Source of the DNA: Codonopsis lanceolata
Taxonomy: Eukaryota; Streptophyta; Magnoliopsida; Asterales; Campanulaceae
Assembly (NCBI GenBank): GCA_013146195.2
Contig: CM028377.1
Coordinates: 26,332,428-26,396,427, forward strand
Direction: 5' to 3'
Length of the DNA stretch: 64,000 nucleotides
The position numbers were made by a program, and so were the translations under genes. Of the stretch, positions 22,707 through 33,349 are shown in pieces. Below the pieces are notes generated by a model that was given only the letters and a program-made list of their open reading frames with translations, was not told the origin of the DNA and ran no database searches. How positions within the stretch are numbered: the stretch's first letter is position 1; each line of letters opens with the position of its first letter.

Positions 22707-22882
22707 AAGTTCTATGCATAGTCTCTGGCACGCTTTGAAGCAGGATCACATTATATTTACCCGATGTATGGGCTTGGAGAGTTGCCTCAGGTTAGGCTTT
22801 CTTTTTCTCACTTTACACCAATGCTATTGAGTTGCTTTCACGTGATTGTGGACTATGTACTTTAGACTGGCCTTTGCATGTT

Positions 22883-22890
22883 TGAGTGCA
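22883..22890. repeat. 8-bp target-site duplication of the MITE, left copy
   Basis: TGAGTGCA here and TAAGTGCA at 23228-23235, one mismatch. Both encode the same point of the GDI exon, so one copy is the original coding sequence. Confidence 0.8.
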
Positions 22891-23227
22891 GAGTTGTCAA
22901 AATAGGTTGGCGGGGCGAGCCAACCCACAACCCACTTCAACCCGCCATTTGGCGGGGCGGGGCGGGCCAGCCCAAAAACATGGCGGGCCTAAGAAATACC
23001 CACCCAACCCACCACTTTTAGGTGGCGGGGCGGGCTAGCCCAATGGGCTCAAGCCTTTTTTGACACCTCTAGGCGAGCCAACCCACAACCCACTTCAACC
23101 CCGTTGTTTGGCGGGGCGGGGCAGGTCAGCCCAAAAAAGTGGTGGGCCTAAGAAATACCAATCCAACCCACCTCTTTTAGGTGGCGGGGCGGGCTAGCCC
23201 AACGGGCCCAACCCATTTTGACAACTC
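22891..23227. mobile_element. hAT-type MITE, 337 bp, internally duplicated
   Basis: Inverted termini GAGTTGTCAAAATAGG and CCCATTTTGACAACTC with 8-bp flanking duplications point to the hAT superfamily. The interior is unusually GC-rich, with repeated GGCGGGGCGGGCTAGCCCA-like and AACCCACTTCAACCC blocks. The block from the left end to about 23070 is repeated to the right end, and a decayed terminus-like TTTTGACACCTCTAGGCG lies at the junction, so the element is a dimer. It has no coding capacity. Confidence 0.82.
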
Positions 23228-23277
23228 TAAGTGCAGTTTATAGTGGAACTTGCATGGTCAACAAGCCACAATGTAAG

Positions 23278-24849
23278 GTAATTTTTTTAATATTAGTATA
23301 AGATCTCACCCATAGATTTGTGAGGCTTGTGAGTCTCATTCCTCTAAAAGCCTGTCTAGCGTCTAGTATTAAAATAAACTAGAACCAAATTGTTTTTTTT
23401 TTACTTTTTTTTATAGTGCATATTTGGGGCTTGCATTTTTTTGGACCCTTACCTTTTGGGGTTCGAAGAAATGCATTATGTTAGTTACTCCATGTGTTCC
23501 AATTGAAGTACACATTCTTTTTTAGTATGTTGCAACTAAAGAAGTACATTTCCCCTTCAGTAAACTACTTTTTAACATAATGTCTTTAATATTCTTTGAA
23601 TTTGTGGTTGAGAATAATCATGTCATATCAACTAAAGCAATTTGAAATTGTGACCACAAAATAATAGGGTATCTTAGGTACTTAGGAAGAAGTGGCAACT
23701 CAACCTTACTCTTAATTTGGACATCTTTGTGTCTCTCTTTGAGGTTTTGAACCAAGGATTTCTCCTCTGGGGCATGTGAAAGTGAGAAACCTTCAATAAA
23801 CTATTCAATGGGATGTTGCCTCTCAAACTTTTCTTCAAGTTCTAGTTCATTCACGTAAACTCTATCTCTCATTCTGTGCCCACCAATGGGGTTTTTGAAT
23901 CCTATACTTGAGGTAGAAATTCTGCTTGGAAAATATGAAATAACTCATTAATTACACACTCAAAGACAAACACAATGCTATTCATTGTTAAATATTCGAG
24001 GGGATTTTCATTTTCCAAAAACGATTAAGTTGACGTGTTTTGACTAATTTAATATTTATAATGATCTATGTATTTAGTTAAAGAATAGGCTTGGCAAAGT
24101 AAAACAATCTCATTAGCTAGACACTCCAACACAAAAACAATTAATTAAGTTTAATGTTATTCATGGTACGTAATTACTATTTGTATGCTTTTAGATGTCA
24201 ATTTTTGTTGTGACGTGTACATTTAATGCAAATGTTCAACTGCAAATATGCCTTCATACAAATTAACTATGCAAACAAGACTGTTTGTTGTATTCTATGT
24301 TGTATTGATTAACTACTCATCTCATGCTTACATGTAATTTGAGCTTGATTCATAGATTCTTTTACTTGCATGTAACTAGTTAGTCGCATTAACTTATACC
24401 AAGTAGTTTCTTATTGATTTAATGTTTTTAGCCTATTACAAGTTCAGTAGTCGTATTAACTTGTACCAATAATGATTACTCACATGCACATACTTTTTTT
24501 TCTCTTTGAAGTGGGCTGTAAATCATCATATCTATCATGTTATATGTCATCTTCACTGCTTCTATATACTTTCGCAGGTAATCTTGAAAGGGGAGACCAC
24601 TTGCTACCGCGCATATATGATGTTTGTGCTTTAGCTAGTGACATTCATTAACGTAGACCTGTGCAGGAGGCTCATCATGATCACCAGCAACTCGATGTTG
24701 ATGTTAAAACTAACTAGCTAGGCGAGAAAGTTATCTTTTGTTTTTGTGAATAGATGGGTTGGGTAAGTTTTGGAGGCGGTGCTAGTTTCTCTTGTTTTGA
24801 GACTATGGACCCTGATCAGTTCCAGATGAAGATGAAGTCAACAAAGCAA
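23278..24849. other. Intergenic DNA; possible degenerate Stowaway-like end
   Basis: AT-rich with no gene recognised. At about 23485-23560 the text TTACTCCATGTGTTCCAATTG resembles a mutated terminus of the plant Tc1/mariner MITEs that start CTCCCTCCGTCCC, but I find no partner end. The short ORF at 24754 falls in or near the start of the copia LTR and is not supported. Confidence 0.35.
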
Positions 24850-25571
24850 CTCCCTACATTTAATGCACTTAACCTAATCGAGTTGTTACTCACTTATTCT
24901 TCTCCAACGGTCTCAAGGATGCTCCGATATAAATACTACCATTGAAGACTAAAGAACACAATGCTCTGAATTTATTCAACAACATCAAGTCATCATACTC
25001 AGCGCATTCAAGATATCATAAACTGAACAAAGAAGTCCTCAACAACAACAAGAAGATCTGCATTAACTGTTACTCATTTACTTCTTATTGTTTTATTCAT
25101 TACTATTCTTCTTCACCTTGAATATTCTGTTTTCCAAATATTCAATTCCCCACCCCAAACACAAGTCAAATATATTATACACGATCCATTAGAGATTTCT
25201 AAAATAAAACTAGTGCAAAATAGAGTGCACATTTAAATCTAAAGTTGACTGCATTGGTGGTGGACGTAGCACTCTTTATAGTGCGAACCATCTAAAAATA
25301 ATTGTTTTCTTTGTGTTTTGTTGCTTACTGCTTTATATTGTTATCTTCGTCTTAACTTAATCCTTTGAGCTGCATACTTCAGTAAACTTCCAAGTCTACT
25401 GGTAATGCTTGACTAACAGACTTAGTCTGTCTTCCTTACAAGTCTTCCGTTACTTCAACTTTTTCAATAGGTTGTAAGTACTTGTGCTAAGAACTATTAC
25501 GAAAAGTTTTTAAGTGTAACTAGGCTATTCAACCCCCTTATAGCCTAGTATTGTGCCATTTGGCACAAACA
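24850..25571 (+). mobile_element. 5' LTR of SIRE-like copia element 1 (partial)
   Basis: Aligns by eye with the LTR of copia 2 read on the minus strand. Shared blocks include CTCCAACGGTC, ACACGATCCATTAGAGAT, GTGGTGGACGTAGCACTC and the end CTATTCAACCCCC...TAGCCTAG. A TATA-like ATATAAATA lies at 24927-24935. The outer edge could not be placed, and similarity fades above about 24850. The inner end (AACA at 25571) is only 6 bp before the gag ATG, leaving no room for a primer-binding site. Confidence 0.7.
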
Positions 25572-25577
25572 CATTAT

Positions 25578-27591
25578 ATGTTACCTACATCAAATGTGAA
25601 CAATGTCACAATATTGGACGAAGGCCATTTCGATGTTTGGAAGGATAAGATAATGTGTCACATGAACTCTATTGATAACAAGTTATGAAAGTGCATACTA
25701 GGAGGACGTCACGTACCAATGAAGGCAAATCTTCTTGCAAGCGTTGGTGGAAATCCTGCAAAGTTCCAAAAGAAGAAACTGAATGGATAGAGGACGAAGG
25801 GAAGCTAGTGGAGCTAGACAGTAAAGCTATAAACATAATTATAAGCTCTCTAGACAAGCATACGACACCTTCATCCAGCAATTCGACTCCTTCAAAAAGG
25901 ATCCTAAGGAAACCTTGAGACAAGCATACGATCGTTTCAGCGAGGTAATTAACAGATGCTTTTCTCTAGGTAAAATTTATGGCAAGAAAGAAATGAACAT
26001 GAGATTTCCAGGCTTTCTAGGTAGTCTTTAGCTCTAGAGCAGGACAAGCAGTTCAAAACTCTGCCCTTGCCAGCCATGGTACAAGAAGCCATTCCAGTTG
26101 ATGACAAAGCCTTCACTTCCTCTAGGGAAAATGATTTTCTTTCTGATGAAAAGTTTGCTATGTTTGTAAAACGTTTTAAGAAATTTGCAAAATATGGAAG
26201 GAATGACACACACCAACAACCTTTTAGAAAGACTGTTGAAACCTCATCTAGCAATAAGCTTGTGTGTTATAACTGTAGGAAACCTGGTCATTTCGCTTCC
26301 AAATGCCGAAAGCCAAAATTTGAAGCATACCGAAAACCTCCTTATAAGAAATTTCAAAAACAAAAAGGTATGCTGGCTGAGGACATTGAAGAGAAACAGG
26401 TAGCTACTTGGTTTTAGACTGATTCAGAAGAGGATGAGGACGATTGTGAGCAAGCCAATATATGCTTAATAGCTCCAAAATCAAGTCCCACCTATGACTT
26501 TGAACATGATGTCGAAATCTTACCTCACCTTTTTTAAGATGTTTTGAGACCAACTGTGAAAACTTCAGTGAGGAAGAACTGCTCAAGGATAATCAAGATA
26601 TGCTTGAGGAGTTCAACACCTTTAGAGTAGCCTATGTAAAACTCGCAAAGAACTATGAAAAGCTTGCTGCTGAGAAATCTATGCTGGCAGCTGAGGTTCA
26701 AACTCTCAATAGTTGTCAACAAGAGAGTATCAAGCTAAAAGGAGAAAACAAATTCCTTTGTGATAAAGTTGAATGCTTAGTTGAACACATCAAAGCACTA
26801 GACCCGGAGAAAATTGCCTTGCAAAAGACGATTGACTCCTGGAACAGCTCAAAGGAAACCTTCGAACGAAACCTATCTAGCCAAAATCCAAGTGGAGATA
26901 AATCAAGCTTATGCTACAATGATGAGCCCAACCTAGCAAGCTCTTTTGTCATAGAGAAAGGTGAAACCTCCAAGAGTGCTGTTGATCTTTCCTTCTCCAA
27001 ACAGACCTTTGGTAACAAGGGTAAACATGGACTTAGTTATACAAGCATACCTTATGTTTACCCCAAGGCTCACAAAGGGAAAGCCAAAGTTGCTACTTCT
27101 GATGAGAAGCTTGTAATAGGAACAGCAGAGAAATCTAAGTCTACCGACAGCAGCTCTGCTAAGGCAAAGTCTGTTGTTGATAAACAAACGAAATCTCTAC
27201 TATTACCTATCAAGTTTGTCTATGAAATGGCTAAGGCTCCCAAGCTAGTTGACACTAAATTTAAAGGAGTTCTGATGAATGATCATAAGTATGTTAACAA
27301 TAAAACATCCAAGGCTAAGTTTGTTGTTAATAGACCAAGGAACATTCACAAGAAGCCTCTCAAACCTATTGTCAACAAGCATGTTGAACCCAATGGTGCT
27401 GTTGGAAAGAAAGAAAGTCACAAGCACTTTACAGCAAAAGTAGATCACAGTTCTCCATGGAACTATCATCTTTGTCATTCTTGCAATTGTTTAGGCCATC
27501 TAACTCCAGAATGCCTGCTAAGGCTCACACCAAAATTTGAGGGACCTAGTTCTCGTAAGGTTAGGCAGGTATGGGTCCCAAAAGGTTGCTA
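25578..27591 (+). pseudogene. Copia 1 Gag
   Basis: Starts MLPTSN, then ILDEGHFDVWKDKIMCHMNS (gag lead-in) and a stop soon after. By comparison with copia 2 there are deletions near 25860 and 26028. The frame resumes with QQFDSFKKDPKETLRQAYD and FAMFVKRFKKFAKYG, then CYNCRKPGHFASKC (zinc knuckle 1). 26600-27592 is a 330-codon open stretch: a coiled-coil-like region (YEKLAAEKSMLAAEVQTLN), a Lys/Ser-rich region, then CHSCNCLGHLTPEC (zinc knuckle 2) and VRQVWVPKG, the usual end before protease in SIRE-like elements. Confidence 0.82.
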
Positions 27592-28650
27592 ATCCTCAGT
27601 ACACAAAAGAAAATAAAGGAGACCTTGTTCCTTTGACTTTTTCAGGTCTGTTTCATGGTTATAGATTCAGAAGATAAGGACATCTGGTACCTCGACAGTG
27701 GCTGTTCAAGGCACATGATAGGGAACAGAAGTCTTCTTTCAGATATAGCTGAAGCTAAAGGTCCAATGGTGATATTTGGCGACAATGCAAGAGGGAAGAC
27801 GATTGGGTATTGCTTAATCACTTGAGGAAATCTCTCCATTAGTAAAGTTTCTCTAGTGAATGGCTTAAAGCATAATCTTCTGAGCATATGCCAATTCTAT
27901 GACAAGGGTCTTATCTACCAAGTCTCCTCCAACCAATGTCTCATCAAAAATCATGAATCCTGCTCAACTCTGCTGACCGATAATAGACAAGGAAACGTCC
28001 ATGACGTAGAGTTAAACTTACTCGGGAGATCCTCCAGCCTTTGCCTAGTTGCCAACAACATTTGTGACAACAGTTGGCTTTGGCACAAGCATCTCAACCA
28101 TGGGATTGTCAATGGTCTACCAATGGTGTCTGTCGACCACTATAGAAGTTGTGAAGCTTGTCAACTAGGAAAACTTTCTAAGTCTTCCTTCAAGAGAAAG
28201 CCTGTTATGTCAACTTCCAGACCTCTTCAACTTCTGTACATGGATCTCTTTGGACCAATCACTACTGTTTGTATTTCTGGAGACAAGTATACACTTGTAG
28301 TAGTTGATGACTACTCTCGATTCACTTGGATCGAAACGTTGACATCAAAATATGATACATGATCTAGTCACCACACTATTCAGAAGATTTCAAACTCAGA
28401 AGCTTGAAGTCATAAGTGACATTAGATTACACAACAACACCAAATTCAAAAACAACAGTATTGAAAGATATTATGATGACCACGGGATCGGCTACAACTT
28501 CTCTATTGTAGGGACTCCTCAAGAAAATGGTGTAGCTGAACGAAAGAACAGAACACCTATTGAAGCAACAAGAACTATGCTGGCAGAAGCTAAACTTCTG
28601 AAATACTTATGGGCAGAAGCCGTCAACTCTGCTTGCTTCACTTAGAATCG
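27592..28650 (+). pseudogene. Copia 1 protease, GAG-pre-integrase and integrase
   Basis: IWYLDSGCSRHM (protease Asp) at about 27685, then a stop at 27823, then LLSICQFYDKGLIYQV. LWHKHLNH and CEACQLGKLSKSSFKRK form the zinc-binding pre-integrase region. LLYMDLFGPI and VVVDDYSRFTWIE carry the first integrase Asp residues. After a frameshift at about 28350, VISDIRLHNNTKF has Ile-Arg-Leu where the family has RSDNG, so the second catalytic Asp is altered. ENGVAERKNRTPIEATRTML carries the Glu. The enzyme is inactive. Confidence 0.85.
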
Positions 28651-29440
28651 ATCCTTGGTAAACAAGTTTCATAATAAAACTCCATATGAAATATGGAGAG
28701 GAAGAGCCCCAAATGTAGGATTTTTAAAAATCTTCGGTTGTAAATGTTTTATTCTTTATAATGGAAAATAATATAGATGCAAATTTGATTCAAAATCAGA
28801 CGAAAGACTTTTTCTGGGCTATTCAAATCAGTCAAAAGCATTTCGCATATTTAACAAAACTTCTTTGAAAATTTTAGAATCTGTGCATGTTACTTTTGAT
28901 GAATATGATTTATTAGAGCCACGAGGGGCTCCAAATGTTGCTGATGATTCTGATGATGTTGAGACTGGTACAAATCAAGCTTCTACTTATTCACCACCTC
29001 AGAATCCTCCAGCAGTAGACTCTTCGAATTCTACTAATCTAGCACCAGCAGACTTCAACTCTACTGGCACCTCCTCCAACCTTTTTGTTGACCCATATCC
29101 TATCTCTTCTGTTCTACATCAAACACCTTTACAGATCAATCATCCACCTTGTTCACCAGAAAATGAAGGTCTCGAAGATCCTATCTCTTCTGAACTTGAT
29201 TTTGGTGAATCACCTTCTCTTCATTCTCCAGAATTCTTAAGCGAAGAACTCACTAGAAGTGATCTCCCTCTAGCTGTTAATGAAACAAGAGATCACCCCT
29301 TCTCTCAAATCCTTGGTGATCTCAACCTAGGATTGAAGCTATGCAAGAAGATTGATGAAGCTATTGAACACCACTACTGGATTAAAGCTATGCAAGAAGA
29401 GCTGAACTAGTTTTAAAGATGCAAAGTGTGGAGCTTAGTT
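28651..29440 (+). pseudogene. Copia 1 integrase C-terminus and linker
   Basis: After a stop at 28645 the frame continues with the usual SIRE text (PNVGFLKIFGCKCF, ERLFLGYSNQSKAFRIFN, LKILESVHVTFDEYDLLEP), then a Ser/Pro-rich linker (28940-29300) and RDHPFSQILGDLNLG, the stretch before RT. It is open from 28865 to 29410. Confidence 0.8.
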
Positions 29441-30063
29441 TAAAGGCCTACTAGTCATCCAGTCATAGGCACTAAATGGGTATTCAGAAATAAGAGAGAT
29501 GAAGATGGAAATGTCGCTAGAAACAAAGCTAGACTGGTTACTCAAGGCTACCAACATGAAAAAGGAATTGACTTCGATGAAACATTTGCTCCTGTTGCTA
29601 GATTTGAGGCAATCATACTCTTTCTAGCCTATGCGTCGTTTATGGAATTCAAGGTGTATCAGATGGATGTGAAGAGTGCCTTTCTCAATGGTGATCTTCT
29701 AGCAACGGTATATGTTGAACAACCTCCAGGTTTTGTCATCCAAGGCAAAAAGGATCAAGTATATCGACTTAAGAAAGCATTCTATGGCCTCAAACAAGAT
29801 CCCAAAGCTTGGTATGAAACTATATCCAAGTTCTAAATTGAACAAGGATTCGTGAGAGGAAGAATATACACAACTCTGTCCATCCTGAAGCACAAAGGTC
29901 ATTCCCTTTTGGTACAAATTTATGTGGATGACATCATCTTCGGATCAACTAATCAAAGCCTGTGCAAGAGATTCGAGAAGCTGATGCAAAGCGAGTTAGA
30001 AATAAGTATGATGGGAGAGCTCACCTACTTTCTAGGACATCAGATTCAACAAACTTTAGACTA
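29441..30063 (+). pseudogene. Copia 1 reverse transcriptase, 3' truncated
   Basis: TKWVFRNKRDEDGNVARNKA, FDETFAPVAR, YQMDVKSAFLNGDL, YRLKKAFYGLKQ and, after a stop at 29834, IYVDDIIFGSTN, the catalytic YVDD box. The frame ends GELTYFLGHQIQQT and then leaves homology at 30063. Confidence 0.88.
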
Positions 30064-32501
30064 GATACGGCTCCGGGATATCAACATTAGGAAAATCCTC
30101 CTCAACAGATCTTCCCCGACGAGAGTATCGGACGGTGAAAAAATCTCCAGCAGGCACGAAATAATCAGTTTGGGCATCAGGAACAAAATGTGAAGCCCTA
30201 GGCCTATCTACAACATTTGATGCATGTCTAGTTGCTACTGGGATAGGGTGAAGTACCATCCTATAAAACTCAGCATAAGGCATGATAGGAAAAGCCTCAG
30301 GAGGGACAATATACCTCACCAGGCACTGATACCAGTTAGGCATAAAATCCGGAACGATCGCCCATGGTGGTGGCGCTGGTGGTGTCACTGGGCCCACGGG
30401 GAAAAGATAATATTGCCTATTAACCCGCTCGCCCATACAAAAAGAGTCGTTCATGATCGACACCATAAGGATGCCGCGACTTCTCATCTCTAAAGAAGTC
30501 GGATATGATTTAGTCAAGCCCCTCCAAGGAGAAAGACTCACCAAATCTATAAGAGAGCTAATAATCGTCTCTCGTACAATCTCTACAGGTAGCCTAGAGA
30601 TATCCCAGTCATCATCTACCCGATTGGCGTTTAGATATTCTGCGACGAAGGGAGGTCCATTTATTTGTTCCCGAAGTGGACAAGGAGCAACATCAAAGAC
30701 TGAATAGGCCCAGTCCTACAAAAGAAGGGAGAGACAACAAAAAGAAATAAATGATGCATATATTCAGAAACAGAAATATTTAAATCAAGAAAGTTACCTC
30801 CTAGACTAGAGAAAAGCCATTGAGGTTTGGGGATTCATTGCCGCTGGAATGGTCCATTGAAGAGTAAAGTTCGGCTAAGCCCACCTGTCCCCAATCAAAT
30901 TTTGAAACCTGGTACAAATCCCGTAGATAATCTAGGATGGATACCTGCAAGGTGGTGGATGAATTTGCAAAAATAGTCATCCCCAGAAAAAAAAAACAGA
31001 AATGCTCGGGTCACACGAGTTACAGCCTCGTAATCATCATCATCAACAAGCCCAACATTCTATTTAAGCCCTCTCTTTACATTGCCAATACAGACTTCAT
31101 CTGAATTCTTGTAATCTGGCACAAGGCCTAATAAGTCTTCAACCACCTCATGTTGATGGTGGAGGTTGAAATCTGGCGTCAGATTTCTACCAATACCAGT
31201 AGGGATACTCATGATAGCAGCAAAGTCACAAGGAGTCATGGTAGCATCTCCCCAGCTGAAGTGGAAGGTATGGGTGGTGTCCCACCAGTACTCCCTCAGG
31301 ACCTCGTGGACTGATAAGTAACTGCGAAAATGACCAGCAGCTCGCAGAAAAGTTGCCAGACCAGTTTGCTCTACCAAGATCCTTTCATGCATCGTCAAAT
31401 AATCATATATCACAGCCTACTTCTCCTAGCTAGCTCGAATCCGAGTGATGGCCTTTCGTGCCTAGAAGAAAAAAAACTCATCATCCCAAAAAAAAAAACA
31501 CAAAACAAAAAAAAGAGAAAACACATAAAAAGTAGTTTAATTCATTTCTTCCATGCCATTTTATCATACATGCCATATTTCATGCCATTACATTAACTAT
31601 GTCATATCATGTCATACATACATACTCATTTTTGCATATAAATAAAAAAATATAGTATATTTCTTTTGTTCATACATTTCCCATATAATCATCTAGCATT
31701 CTATAAATCCATATAGAAATTTATCCAAAAATATATGCATATGAATTTTTAGGATTTTAAAATCATTCCCTTGGCATTAAGTGACAATCAGGATGTCATG
31801 AAAATATTCCAAAGGAAAGAGAAAGTCATATTTTTACTGTGATTGGTATGCATTGAGGCATTTGTTTACTATGAATACTTATTCACCGATCTTTCATATA
31901 TAAATTCTTCATATATATATATATATATATGCAAGATGTTTGTGCATAGTATAACATTCTATCTAGTATAACATTCTATCTTTGCGCATCTATCCGCATG
32001 ACATGTTTCATTTTATCTAAATCAACATGTGCAAATATCCGAAAATAGTGTCAATTTCATAAACATGCATTGCAGAATCAAATAGTGTTAGTTGCATAAA
32101 CATTCATCACAAAATTAAATAGCATCAATTTCATATTTTTCATATACTTTAAATTTCCAATACATCATCCTAGCATAAATCATTCAAGCATGAAAACAAC
32201 AAAATTGAAAAAATTGAAAAAACAAAAGATATATATACTCCAAGATTATCAAAAAAAAAATCAAATAACCCAAAAATTCAAGAAATTAAACCAAGTGGGT
32301 TTGAGAATTTTGAAGACTTACAACTAGATCAGGAAGATTAGCAACATGAGTGTGTTGATCTCGGTGGATGTTGCCCCAATCATTGTCAGAATACCAATAT
32401 CTGACAACATTTCAATTCAACGGAGGAATTTCCCAACGTCTTTGGCCTGATTCCGAGCACACATGAGTCTTTCCCTCTCTAGATCTTGAAGAGGAAGCCA
32501 T
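30064..32501 (-). pseudogene. Plant mobile domain (PMD) gene fragment with introns
   Basis: Exon 1 (32322-32501) starts with ATG (MASSSRSREGKTHV) and has an in-frame TGA after 30 codons. Exon 2 (about 30800-31461) reads HTFHFSWGDATMTPCDFAAI, AFLFFF and, after a frame slip, KFDWGQVGLAELYSSMDHSS. The W-G-x-x-T-x-T-P-x-D-F/V and DWG-x-x-L-A-x-LY patterns are those of the PMD/MAIL1 family. Exon 3 (30064-30715) reads CLVRYIVPPEAFPIM and PHARAS-like tail text. PMD proteins occur as host genes (MAIN/MAIL1, genome stability and silencing in Arabidopsis) and inside transposable elements. The 3' end is cut at the copia 1 junction. Stops and a frame slip make it a pseudogene. Confidence 0.75.
31470..32321 (-). 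other. Presumed intron of the PMD gene
   Basis: About 860 bp of AT-rich DNA between a GTAAGTC donor (32315-32321, minus strand) and a CTTCTAG acceptor at about 31462. It includes an (AT)n run at 31911-31930. No coding signal is seen. Confidence 0.55.
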
Positions 32502-32848
32502 TTGGTGAGTCAAATAATTGATTTGGTTGAAAAAATTGAAGAAATGTTGAAGAAATGTGAAAATTTCTCTTGGCAGCAACAATGGAAACAACAGAAATGA
32601 GTTGTTACTGCTGCTCCTTGCCCTTTATGATAAAGGAAAGGAAGTTTCCTTTTCCTCCCTTCCAGAGTCCGTTTCAGCAACAAAAGCCCCAAGTTTGCCC
32701 AAATTGCAAATTGGACCCTGATGTCTGTAGGAGATTTAACGGCATTAACTATCTCTACCAAAAGTCAACAGCCATCCATCCAACATCCAGCAACTCAATA
32801 ATATCTACATAAGAAAGCCACCTTACAAGCAAAAACATAATATTTACA
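32502..32848. other. No gene recognised
   Basis: The upstream side of the PMD start codon. It could hold the leader and promoter of that gene, but no TATA box in a convincing place was found. The overlapping short ORFs on both strands have no recognisable motif. Confidence 0.4.
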
Positions 32849-33192
32849 GTTATCAGTGCTCCACCATCGTATTTTGGGAGGGTTCGTCCCTAGAATATGA
32901 TACAGTTGTCAAGTGCTCCACCATCGTATTTTGGGAGGGTTCGTCCCCGGAATATGATACAGTGATCAGTGTTTCACCATCATATTTTGGGAGGGTTTTG
33001 TCCCAGGAATGCGATACAGTTATCAGACTCCACCATCGTATTTTGGGAGGGTTCGTCCCCATAATATGATATAGTTATCAAGTGCTCCACCATCATATTT
33101 TAGGAGGGTTCGTCCCCGGAATGTGATACAGTTACCGTGTGTCCCACCGTTGTGCTTTTACGAGGAAGGATTTGCCCTAGAAGCACGATATC
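32849..33192 (+). repeat. Six-unit tandem array, about 57 bp per unit
   Basis: Units begin GTTATCA.GTGCTCCACC, continue ATCGTATTTTGGGAGGG and TTCGTCCC, and end GAATATGATACA. Units start near 32849, 32905, 32962, 33019, 33073 and 33130, and the last is most diverged. The following text (TTTGGTCTGATTCCTGAAAA, then GGATACGTATGCAACC) resembles LTR-end text common in plant Tat-type gypsy elements, so the array may be an LTR remnant. That is recollection, not a search. Confidence 0.75.
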
Positions 33193-33349
33193 CTACCTAA
33201 AGATTGTTGTTGAGTTTGTCGGCATCAACCGAACTACATTTGGTCTGATTCCTGAAAAGGATACGTATGCAACCTACTCAGTAGACACGACCATCAGAGC
33301 ACTTTCATATGCATTATTGATTATTGGAATACGCTTCTTGATAATTTAA

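Larger units (their letters stand above)
22707..23277 (+). pseudogene. Rab GDP-dissociation inhibitor pseudogene fragment, two exons
   Basis: Exon 1 (22707-22790) reads KFYA, a TAG stop where the family has Glu, then SLARFEAGSHYIYPMYGLGE and LPQ, closely matching the conserved GDI segment around PYIYPLYGLGELPQ. A GT donor follows. Exon 2 (22870-22890 plus 23236-23277) reads AFACLSA, is split by a MITE, and continues VYSGTCMVNKPQCK before a GTAA donor. GDI recycles prenylated Rab GTPases between membrane and cytosol. The nonsense codon, degraded acceptor sites and MITE make it a pseudogene. No other GDI exons are visible nearby. Confidence 0.85.
24850..30063 (+). mobile_element. SIRE-like Ty1/copia element 1, decayed, 3' truncated
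   Basis: Plus-strand order is LTR, gag with zinc knuckles, protease, GAG-pre-integrase, integrase, RT: the copia order. RT stops abruptly at 30063, where a plant-mobile-domain gene begins on the other strand, so RNase H, any extra ORF and the 3' LTR are lost. Protein similarity to copia 2 is close throughout, so the two belong to one family. Gag has internal deletions and stops. Confidence 0.88.

Noticed and set aside
32849..33192. CRISPR-like array
   Set aside because: The repeats are contiguous with no unique spacers, in plant nuclear DNA.
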